From Symploca sp. SIO2C1 (GTDB taxonomy: Bacteria > Cyanobacteriota > Cyanobacteriia > Cyanobacteriales > Coleofasciculaceae): a DNA stretch of 64,000 bases. The notes beneath the pieces were generated by a model, which ran no database searches, had not been told where the DNA came from, and worked only from the letters and a program-made list of their open reading frames with translations. The position numbers and the translations under genes are program-made. Positions 57,535-64,000 of the stretch are shown here, piece after piece (positions within the stretch are counted from its first letter, which is position 1; every line of letters starts with the position of its first letter). The stretch covers positions 1 through 64,000 of the forward strand of contig JAAHGL010000001.1 in NCBI GenBank assembly GCA_010692635.1. The letters are read 5' to 3'.

Positions 57535-57715
57535 TGATGCCCTTAACAGTCAAAATAAACTTAAACGCAAGGCAATTATTTGCGTCTGTACAGAATTATA
57601 GTCATCACAATAACTTAATTCCAGCTTGATTAAGTATCAAAATCTGCTACTGCTATTCCTGAGTGGGGCTGTACAATTAGTGCCAACGACTACAACTAAT
57701 GATGAAAGTACGGTT

Positions 57716-58921
57716 ATGGGGAAAGTTCTGATTATTGGTGCAGGTGGAGTTGGTAATGTAGTTGCTCACAAGTGTGCTCAAGTAAAAGAGGTATTCTCTG
57801 AGATTCTCCTAGCGAGCAGAACCAAGCATAAATGTGATGCGATCGCATCTTCCATTATTCATCCATCCTTGACAACAGCTCAACTTGATGCAGATAACGT
57901 TGCGGAAATTGTTGCTCTGATTAATGATTTTCATCCTGACATTGTTATCAATGTAGCTCTGCCTTATCAAGACTTATCTATTATGGATGCCTGTCTCGAA
58001 ACAGGGGTGCATTACCTGGATACAGCTAACTACGAACCCCTTGATGAAGCCAAATTTGAGTACAAGTGGCAATGGGCTTACCAAGAAAGGTACAAACAAG
58101 CTGGGATTATGGCTGTTTTGGGATGCGGATTCGATCCTGGAGTAACAGGGGTATTTACAGCCTATGCCCTAAAACACCACTTCGATGAGATTCATTACCT
58201 TGATATCGTCGATTGCAACGCTGGAGATCATGGTCATCCCTTCGCTACTAATTTTAACCCTGAGATTAACATCAGAGAGATTACCCAAAAAGGACGATAC
58301 TATGAAAACTCCACTTGGGTAGAAACAGCTCCCCTGTCGGTGCATCGCCCCATCAATTATCCTGAAATTGGTTCGAGAGAGTCCTACCTCTTGTATCATG
58401 AAGAGCTTGAGTCTTTAGTAAAACACATTCCCACCATTAAACGGGCTCGCTTCTGGATGACTTTCGGTGAAAGTTATCTGACGCATCTTCGAGTCCTCCA
58501 GAATGTAGGATTAACTAGTATTGAAGCGATTGAGTATGAAGGGCAGCAGATAGTCCCCTTACAATTCCTCAAAGCCGTTTTACCTACACCGTCTTCACTG
58601 GGAGAAAACTATCAAGGTCAAACTTCCATCGGCTGCCATATTCGAGGGATAAAAGATGGCAAACCAAGAACATACTATATCTACAATAATTGTGATCATG
58701 CAGAAGCTTATCAAGAAATAGGAGCACAAGCTGTTGCCTATACCACAGGAGTACCGGCAATGCTTGGTGCCATGCTAGTTTTAACTGGGGAATGGCAAGG
58801 GGAGGGAGTCTTTAATGTTGAACAACTTAACCCCGATCCTTTTTTGGCAAAGCTTGGAACTTATGGGTTGGAGTGGCATGAGTTAATTGACAGCTCAGAA
58901 GAATTTGGAGATTTGGCATGA
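57716..58921 (+). CDS. Carboxynorspermidine synthase (saccharopine dehydrogenase family)
   Basis: From the ATG at 57716 the product is about 400 residues. The reading frame extends 30 codons upstream, but MGKVLIIGAGGVGNVV places the NAD(P) motif at the N-terminus as in the family. DCNAGDHGHPFATNFNPEIN and YTTGVPAMLGAMLVLTGEW are typical of the carboxy(nor)spermidine synthase branch, which condenses aspartate semialdehyde with putrescine or diaminopropane. The next gene is the matching decarboxylase. Together they give spermidine or homospermidine-type polyamines without S-adenosylmethionine decarboxylase. Exact product is not predictable from sequence alone. Confidence 0.88.
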   Translation: MGKVLIIGAGGVGNVVAHKCAQVKEVFSEILLASRTKHKCDAIASSIIHPSLTTAQLDADNVAEIVALINDFHPDIVINVALPYQDLSIMDACLETGVHYLDTANYEPLDEAKFEYKWQWAYQERYKQAGIMAVLGCGFDPGVTGVFTAYALKHHFDEIHYLDIVDCNAGDHGHPFATNFNPEINIREITQKGRYYENSTWVETAPLSVHRPINYPEIGSRESYLLYHEELESLVKHIPTIKRARFWMTFGESYLTHLRVLQNVGLTSIEAIEYEGQQIVPLQFLKAVLPTPSSLGENYQGQTSIGCHIRGIKDGKPRTYYIYNNCDHAEAYQEIGAQAVAYTTGVPAMLGAMLVLTGEWQGEGVFNVEQLNPDPFLAKLGTYGLEWHELIDSSEEFGDLA

Positions 58922-59052
58922 GTGATGTTGGGAGTCCAAATTGCGCTGATATTAAATAAACCACAAAGGCACAAAGGACACGAAGGAAGAGCTAAAAAAC
59001 TTAAGCTAATCCATCAAGGATAGGTGTTGCTAGACTCCAATTAGTGAACAAG

Positions 59053-60192
59053 ATGACTGATTATTCCAAAATCCCTTCCCCTTGCTATGTGCTGGAGGAA
59101 GAAAAGCTGATTGAGAATCTTGAGTTAATCGACTCGGTTCAGAAAAGAGCGGAGATTACTATCATTCTGGCGCTCAAAGGGTTTGCCATGTTTAGTACCT
59201 TTCCCATTGTCAAGCAATACTTACGAGGTACTACCGCTAGCTCTTTGTTTGAAGCAAGGCTAGGGCGAGAAGAATTTGGCGGAGAACTTCATCTCTACTG
59301 CCCTGTTTATCAGGAAAATGAGTTTCCAGAACTGATTCAAGGGGCAACCCATATCTCGTTTAATTCTCTCAGCCAATGGCAGCAATTTAAAGAAAAAACT
59401 CTCTTGACACAGGTATCACCAGGTTTACGCATTAATCCAGAATATTCGACCGTAGAGCAGGATATCTATAATCCTTCGTCTCCCCTATCTCGTTTGGGAA
59501 TACGTGCTGAAGTATTAGGAGATAAGTTACCAGAGGGTATTGAAGGTTTACATTGCCACAACTTATGTGAAAGCGACTCACAGGCTTTAGCCCGTACTTT
59601 AGAGCAGATTGAAACCCTCTTTGGGCATCACCTTCCCCAGATTAAATGGCTTAATTTAGGGGGAGGACATCTGATGACTTCTAAAAGTTATGATATTGAG
59701 CACCTAATTCAAGTTTTAACCAGTTTCAAAACCCGTTATCCTCACTTGCATATTTATCTTGAGCCTGGTTCAGCAGTGGCATGGGAAACTGGGGTACTTC
59801 GGGCAACAGTTTTTGATCTGATTGAGACATCTGATCCTACTATTGCCATGCTTGATGTCTCATTTACAGCTCATATGCCTGATTGTTTGGAGATGCCTTA
59901 TAAACCTCGTATTCGAGGTGCAAGAGATCCAAAAGAGGAAGAGCCTAGATACCGAATGGGGGGACTAACTTGCCTTGCAGGAGACTTTATGGGTATGGGA
60001 GATTACTACTTTGAAAAGCCTTTGGAGGTTGGTGAGACGATTGTTTTTGAAGATATGATTCACTATACGATGGTGAAGACTTCTATGTTTAATGGAATCA
60101 AACATCCAGGGATTGGCATTGTTCGTTCTGATGGTAGCTTTAATTTGATTAGAGAATTTGGCTATGAGGATTATAAGGGTCGATTATCTTAG
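59053..60192 (+). CDS. nspC: Carboxynorspermidine decarboxylase
   Basis: The product is about 379 residues from ATG 59053 (GTG 59044 also possible). It is a fold-III PLP decarboxylase: Lys in ALKGFAMFST binds PLP, LNLGGGHLM and LEPGSA-type (YLEPGSAVAW) are present, and the C-terminal TCLAGDFMGMGDYYF has the second active-site residues. It converts carboxy(nor)spermidine to (nor)spermidine. It follows the synthase gene in the same direction. Its last about 40 codons are duplicated, as a fragment, at 60820-60934. Confidence 0.92.
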   Translation: MTDYSKIPSPCYVLEEEKLIENLELIDSVQKRAEITIILALKGFAMFSTFPIVKQYLRGTTASSLFEARLGREEFGGELHLYCPVYQENEFPELIQGATHISFNSLSQWQQFKEKTLLTQVSPGLRINPEYSTVEQDIYNPSSPLSRLGIRAEVLGDKLPEGIEGLHCHNLCESDSQALARTLEQIETLFGHHLPQIKWLNLGGGHLMTSKSYDIEHLIQVLTSFKTRYPHLHIYLEPGSAVAWETGVLRATVFDLIETSDPTIAMLDVSFTAHMPDCLEMPYKPRIRGARDPKEEEPRYRMGGLTCLAGDFMGMGDYYFEKPLEVGETIVFEDMIHYTMVKTSMFNGIKHPGIGIVRSDGSFNLIREFGYEDYKGRLS

Positions 60193-60227
60193 AATTGTTA
60201 AGTATGGACATACCACTTGGAGTTTCA

Positions 60228-60470
60228 ATGAACCACAAAGACACAAAGGACACAAAGTGGGAAACTGTAGACGCTGTAGAACGCTCTCCTGGTAAAGTGA
60301 GTGGTGTTTGGGTATTCCGGAATACACGAGTCCCCGTTGCTGCCTTATTTGAAAATTTACGAGACGGTGCAACAGTAGAAGAATTTTTGGAGTGGTTTCC
60401 AGGTGTAGAGCGATCTCAAGTTGAAGCTGTACTTAACTACGAACTTAAAATGTTAGCAGTTACTGTGTAG
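60228..60470 (+). CDS. DUF433-family protein, likely antitoxin
   Basis: About 80 residues. The DUF433 core is clear: ERSPGKVSGVWVFRNTRVPV, FENLRDGATVEEFLEWFPGV and a C-terminal helix. DUF433 proteins are winged/helical DNA-binding-type antitoxins. Start position is uncertain (TTG 60195, ATG 60204 or ATG 60228). The N-terminal codons (MNHKDTKDTKWET) come from a dispersed CACAAAGACACAAAGGACAC repeat, so the original start was probably replaced. Two bases before the DUF5615 gene. Confidence 0.75.
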   Translation: MNHKDTKDTKWETVDAVERSPGKVSGVWVFRNTRVPVAALFENLRDGATVEEFLEWFPGVERSQVEAVLNYELKMLAVTV

Positions 60471-60472
60471 AG

Positions 60473-60790
60473 ATGAAGATCTTGTTTGATCAAGGAACTC
60501 CAGTTCCCTTACGTCGCTACCTTGTTGAGCATTCTGTTACCACAGCTTATGAGGAAGGTTGGTCTAATTTATCGAACGGAGATTTATTGCAAGCAGCCGA
60601 GGCAAAAGGTTATCAATTGCTGTTAACAACAGACCAAAATTTGCACTATCAACAGAATTTAAGCAAACTCACCATTGGAATTGTAGTTTTATGCTCAACA
60701 TCATGGCCAAAAATTCGTTTACGGGTTGATGAGATCTGCGAAACTATCAACACAATTGCTCCCGGCGACTATGTGGAAATTAGAGTGTAA
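60473..60790 (+). CDS. DUF5615-family PIN-like protein, likely toxin
   Basis: 105 residues. The pattern KILFDQGTPVPLRRYL (first acidic residue), ATAYEEGWSNLSNGDLL-type text and LLTTDQNLHYQQNL (second acidic pair) is that of DUF5615 PIN-like nucleases. Coupled to a DUF433 gene it forms a type II toxin-antitoxin-like pair. Complete and probably functional. Confidence 0.8.
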   Translation: MKILFDQGTPVPLRRYLVEHSVTTAYEEGWSNLSNGDLLQAAEAKGYQLLLTTDQNLHYQQNLSKLTIGIVVLCSTSWPKIRLRVDEICETINTIAPGDYVEIRV

Positions 60791-60819
60791 CTTTTCTGTG
60801 TCTTATGGGGAAGAGTGGG

Positions 60820-60997
60820 AGCTTCGATGTTTAATGGTATAAAATATCCTGCGATCGCTATTGTTCGTTCTGATGGTGGCTTTGATTTAATTAGAGAATT
60901 TAGCTACGAAGATTATAAGGGTCGATTATATTAGTTTGAATGAACCACAAAGACACAAAGGACGCAAAGTGGGAGACTTTAGACGCTGTAGAACGCT
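60820..60997 (+). pseudogene. Duplicated fragment: nspC 3' end plus DUF433 5' end
   Basis: The frame reads SMFNGIKYPAIAIVRSDGGF then DLIREFSYEDYKGRLY and stop, matching the C-terminus of NspC, and continues into the CACAAAGACACAAAGGACGC repeat and ACGCTGTAGAACGCT, where an in-frame TAG ends the DUF433-like part. The parent is 60080-60285. A gap of about 28 bases separates the two versions. Together with the parent it brackets the DUF433/DUF5615 pair. Confidence 0.85.
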
Positions 60998-61197
60998 AGC
61001 TTGAGCAATGCTCTTAGCAATTTGTCTTCTTCGCTGTTCAATTTTAATCATCCCAATGCCCACCAAAGCAATAAGCGATCGCAACTTGGTCTGTTCAGAT
61101 CTTCTTTTTCTCCACACCTCACACCCCACACCCTACACCCCATCTTCTTTTTAACCTTGTTGTCACCCCGTCAGGAGCCGCACTCATATCAATTGCG

Positions 61198-61258
61198 GTA
61201 GGGGCGGGTTCACCAACCAATTAAGGAAATCAACAAACCCTACAGGTAAACCCGCCCC
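61198..61258. repeat. GGGGCGGGTT...AACCCGCCCC inverted block
   Basis: GTAGGGGCGGGTTCACC and GGTAAACCCGCCCC pair. A second version is at 61576-61640 and a GGGCAGGTTT version at 28211-28275. Non-coding. Confidence 0.6.
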
Positions 61259-61278
61259 GGTTTGACGCATTATAATTG

Positions 61279-61562
61279 GGGTTTGCTGAATAAAAACAAG
61301 AGCTTTGTCAGATAAGGGTTTCAATCATTTTGATGCCAAAGCAAGTACAAGGTTTTTCGACGATTTGTAGTAAAAATCCTTTCATTTAGCGATTGCCTGA
61401 GCAGTTTCTAATGTCCGGGAAATCCTGACACCACAAAAAAATGTATTTGTCAAAAATCTCTTGAACCTTTACTGAATAACCTTCTTCCTTATTTCTTCCT
61501 TCTGCCCTCTGCCCTGGAGCCTTCTGCCTTTTCGTCGCCATTTGACTTGATGAGGCAAGCCC
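61279..61562. mobile_element. MITE, family I, complete with 6-bp target duplication
   Basis: Ends GGGTTTGCTGAATAA and TTGATGAGGCAAGCCC; flanked on both sides by TAATTG (61273-61278 and 61563-61568). 284 bases, no coding capacity. It carries a CTTCTGCC-type repeat inside. Family ends also occur at 5973, 14054 and 26415. Confidence 0.75.
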
Positions 61563-61689
61563 TAATTGGTTTCGGTGACCGGGGCGGGTTTAGCAAAATT
61601 ATCGTTGAGTATCCAAGTTTCGGGTGAACCCGCCCCTACAATATGTACAATTTAATTCACATTAGACGTAAATTCTAAATTCCTTTGAA

Positions 61690-62742
61690 ATGCACATTGG
61701 TATCAATCAAGCCAGTTTTAATCCTAATGGAATTACTATTCCCAATGGCTGCTTCTTTGGTTTTCCCTATGGGGTTGAGGAGGCTGCAATTGTTTTGTTG
61801 CCTGTAGCTTGGGATGTCACTACGTCTTACCGAGAAGGGGCAGCCAATGGTCCTCAAGCGATTTTAGATGCTTCTGTACAGTTAGATTGGTATGATTTTG
61901 ATCTACCCCAAGCTTGGCAAACCAAGTGCGGGACTATACCGATGAACTCGGATATCCAAGAACAAAATCGGGCTATACGAGCGATCGCTAAATTAATTAT
62001 TGAGCATTTGGAAAGCGGTGGTAAAGTTGATGATCATGCGATCGCAAAACAGTTAGCAACGGTTAATCAAGCTTCGGCTACTCTGAACCATTGGGTTTAC
62101 ACTCAATCTTTGGAACTGCTAGAGCAAGGGAAGCTAGTAGGTATTGTTGGTGGAGATCACAGTGTTCCTTTAGGGTTAATGCAAGCTCTAGCACAAAAGT
62201 ACGAAGACTACGGTATTTTACATATTGATGCCCATGCGGATCTGCGGCAAGCCTACGAGGGATTTACCTATTCCCATGCCTCGATTATGCACAACGCTCT
62301 CAAGCTACCCCAAATTAGTCGCTTAGTTCAAGTTGGTATCCGCGATGTTTGTGAGGCAGAAATGGCAATGGTAAAGAGCGATGAGCGGATTGTCATGTTT
62401 GATGACTGGCAGCTTAAAGCCAATACTTACCAAGGTATCCCTTGGGCAACTCAGTGCGATAAAATTATCTCTAATCTACCTGATAAGGTTTATATTAGCT
62501 TTGATATTGATGGCTTAAATCCCTCCTATTGTCCGAATACAGGTACTCCCGTACCTGGTGGCTTAGAGTTTAATGAAGCAATTTACTTATTGCGATCGCT
62601 AGTTCAAACTGGGAAAAGGATTATTGGTTTTGATCTATGTGAAGTTGCCCCAGGTGAGTTGGGAGATGAGTGGGATGGCAATGTAGGAGCTAGAGTTCTG
62701 TACAAACTTGCTTGTTTACAGAGGTTTCAAGTGAGTCTTTAG
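61690..62742 (+). CDS. Arginase/agmatinase-family ureohydrolase
   Basis: The 350-residue protein carries all metal ligands of the ureohydrolase fold: His157 in GGDHS, Asp180/His182/Asp184 in IDAHAD, and Asp272/Asp274 in SFDIDG. The stretch SHASIMHNA provides the substrate loop and TPVPGGLEF the end. Agmatinase would supply putrescine to the carboxynorspermidine route upstream. Other cyanobacterial members hydrolyse arginine-like substrates or guanidine, so the substrate is open. The gene lies between two MITE copies, so its own promoter must be close by. Confidence 0.85.
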   Translation: MHIGINQASFNPNGITIPNGCFFGFPYGVEEAAIVLLPVAWDVTTSYREGAANGPQAILDASVQLDWYDFDLPQAWQTKCGTIPMNSDIQEQNRAIRAIAKLIIEHLESGGKVDDHAIAKQLATVNQASATLNHWVYTQSLELLEQGKLVGIVGGDHSVPLGLMQALAQKYEDYGILHIDAHADLRQAYEGFTYSHASIMHNALKLPQISRLVQVGIRDVCEAEMAMVKSDERIVMFDDWQLKANTYQGIPWATQCDKIISNLPDKVYISFDIDGLNPSYCPNTGTPVPGGLEFNEAIYLLRSLVQTGKRIIGFDLCEVAPGELGDEWDGNVGARVLYKLACLQRFQVSL

Positions 62743-62771
62743 CCAGTTTTTATTACCAATGACTTTAGTTA

Positions 62772-63078
62772 GGGCTTGCTGCATAAGTGTGGAAGCTATG
62801 CCAGACAAGGCTTTCAATCATTTTTTTCGAGCCCAAGTGCAAGGAAATGGTATCTTTTAGTTCAAAAACCTTGCACTTTCGTTGAGATTAACTCAAAACT
62901 TGTTACTTTTTACTTGTTATACCAAATCCGCTTTACCTAGGGTCTATTCCAAAAAATCAAAGTCTTTGCTGAGAGAGGATTTGGGGATTTGGGTAAGTAC
63001 CCCACAATAACCGGATTTGGTATTACTCGTTACTTTTTACTTCCTAAAATGCTCCCATTTTACTTATTCAGCAAACCC
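62772..63078. mobile_element. MITE, family I, complete, with nested second element
   Basis: Ends GGGCTTGCTGCATAAG and CTTATTCAGCAAACCC, flanked by TAGTTA on both sides (62766-62771 and 63079-63084). Inside, at about 62920-63022, is a 103-base element with 11-bp perfect ends TACCAAATCCG/CGGATTTGGTA; removing it and one TTA restores the GTTACTCG text seen in the other copy (about 26360). So this is an insertion inside an insertion. Confidence 0.8.
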
Positions 63079-63101
63079 TAGTTAGGTTAAATTCAGCCAA
63101 C

Positions 63102-63749
63102 TTAACCACAAAGCACACGATAAACAAAAGCTTCAATAGTTGCTCTCTCAGAAACCAACGGAATATTTTGAAATGGCTTAGAATGTTCTACCAGTTGACA
63201 CCATCCTTCTTTCTCTAAAGTATTTATTTTCGCGCGAATGCTATCAATATAAGAAGCAATATCAACTCGAATTGCGACAATAATCAAACCTTGGGGTTTA
63301 ACAATGCGCATGAATTCATCAAATGATTCGGGGGGTGCGTGGTTAGCGGAAAAAGTACCAGCACTCACAACCGCATCAAACGCATTATCAGTAAAATCTA
63401 AAGGTTGCCCCAATACCATTTGTCTCAAATCTTGATAGACTTGCTTTTTCCGTGCGCTTTCTAACATACCCAGGGATAAATCAATACCCACTAGATTGGT
63501 ATATCCAAGAATAGAAAGAAGTTCTCCTACCATTCCCGTACCAACGCCAGCATCTAATATATTGGCATCAGTGGATTGGATAAATCTTCCCACCAATCCA
63601 TTGATTACAGCAGGAGGATTATAGCCAAAGCTGAGAACACTTTCATCATACTCTTGCGACCAATTATCGTAGATATTGGATAACTCTTGGTTATTCTGAG
63701 CAGAGCTTACTTTTTGCAGCCAATGGGATTTATTAGGTGACATCATCAA
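63102..63749 (-). CDS. Class I SAM-dependent methyltransferase
   Basis: The 215-residue protein has the Rossmann motif I ANILDAGVGTGMVGELL, then VGIDLSLGMLESARKK, and the FDAVVSAGTFSANHAP stretch. The N-terminal IYDNWSQEYDESV is common in Williams-Beuren-type/UbiE-like methyltransferases. Substrate unknown. Only 13 bases separate it from the aminotransferase downstream of which it lies (same strand), so the two form an operon. Confidence 0.8.
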   Translation of the reverse strand: MMMSPNKSHWLQKVSSAQNNQELSNIYDNWSQEYDESVLSFGYNPPAVINGLVGRFIQSTDANILDAGVGTGMVGELLSILGYTNLVGIDLSLGMLESARKKQVYQDLRQMVLGQPLDFTDNAFDAVVSAGTFSANHAPPESFDEFMRIVKPQGLIIVAIRVDIASYIDSIRAKINTLEKEGWCQLVEHSKPFQNIPLVSERATIEAFVYRVLCG

Positions 63750-63762
63750 TTATCCTATAGTT

Positions 63763-64000
63763 TTAGCTTGTTAAAATATATTCTTTCAAGATAGTCCTTA
63801 ATCTGGTGGCAATATCATCAATATCTTGCCGTGTGGACACTAAAGGAGGTACAACAGGAATAACATTATTTTCTGCAGGTCTTCTGAATAATAAACCATA
63901 TTTTCTGGCAAAAGGAGCAAGATTAGCTGCATCATGTTCATCAACTAGCTTAACTCCATACATATAACCACACCCCCACACCTGCTCAACAATCTCAAAC
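63763..64000 (-). CDS. Class III aminotransferase, C-terminal end only
   Basis: The frame is open to the window edge (FEIVEQVWGCGYMYGVKLVD then ...). G-x-G-x-M-x-G-V, followed by FARKYGLLFRRPAENNVIPV and PPLVSTRQDIDDI, is the typical C-terminal domain of class III PLP aminotransferases. The PLP lysine lies beyond the window. Substrate not deducible. Because the frame runs through 64000 without a start, the gene continues past the end. Confidence 0.8.
   Translation of the reverse strand, partial: FEIVEQVWGCGYMYGVKLVDEHDAANLAPFARKYGLLFRRPAENNVIPVVPPLVSTRQDIDDIATRLRTILKEYILTS

Overview
The window is from a filamentous cyanobacterium. The evidence is a full-length HetR, several cyanobacterium-typical families (SLH-porin, DUF92/VTE6, the carboxynorspermidine route), frequent GCGATCGC (HIP1) octamers, and intergenic regions full of short tandem heptamer-like repeats and MITE-like elements. 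No heterocyst-specific gene other than hetR/patX is visible, so a non-heterocystous filament is at least as likely as a heterocyst former. I see no rRNA, tRNA or CRISPR array, but I could not run a tRNA or covariance search.

Layout. 1-300: 5' end of a tnpB (IS200/IS605 type), cut by the window edge. 718-5441: iron-related block, with an SLH/OprB-type porin behind a Fur-like palindrome, then an imelysin/di-heme cytochrome pair. 6097-8533: a CHAT-protease/FHA fusion with a small unknown partner. 8890-13199: a DUF92 (VTE6-like) kinase, hetR, and a patX-type gene whose product carries five perfect RGSGR pentapeptides in a 21-residue tandem repeat, then two cyanobacterial unknowns. 13271-20538: an ABC-2 permease, a small membrane protein and a 1715-residue two-partner-secretion exoprotein. 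21092-36167: a sugar and exopolysaccharide region with three sulfotransferases, three glycosyltransferases, rfbC-rfbD-rfbA, rfbB, galE and a secreted glycosidase-like protein. 36504-41285: REC-PAS-cyclase, a small Ras-like GTPase and unknowns, including a Cys-rich 73-residue peptide. 41691-49938: clpC, a broken PIN toxin, an internally duplicated unknown, pyrG, and a disulfide reductase/TVP38 pair. 51760-56676: a 1638-residue LamG/fascin-like/jacalin-like lectin mosaic without a signal peptide. 57716-62742: polyamine genes (carboxynorspermidine synthase and decarboxylase, then an arginase-family ureohydrolase), with a DUF433/DUF5615 pair set between two copies of the nspC 3' end. 63102-64000: a methyltransferase and the C-terminus of a class III aminotransferase.

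The most interesting system is the hetR-patX locus. HetR is the multicellularity and differentiation regulator, and RGSGR is the peptide that binds and inhibits it. Here the secreted precursor next to hetR is a poly-RGSGR array, so one translation product could in principle give several signal peptides. The second theme is a large set of non-autonomous repeats. At least seven families recur in both orientations, two copies have 6-bp target duplications, one copy carries another nested inside it, and one repeat has been absorbed into the C-terminus of CTP synthase.
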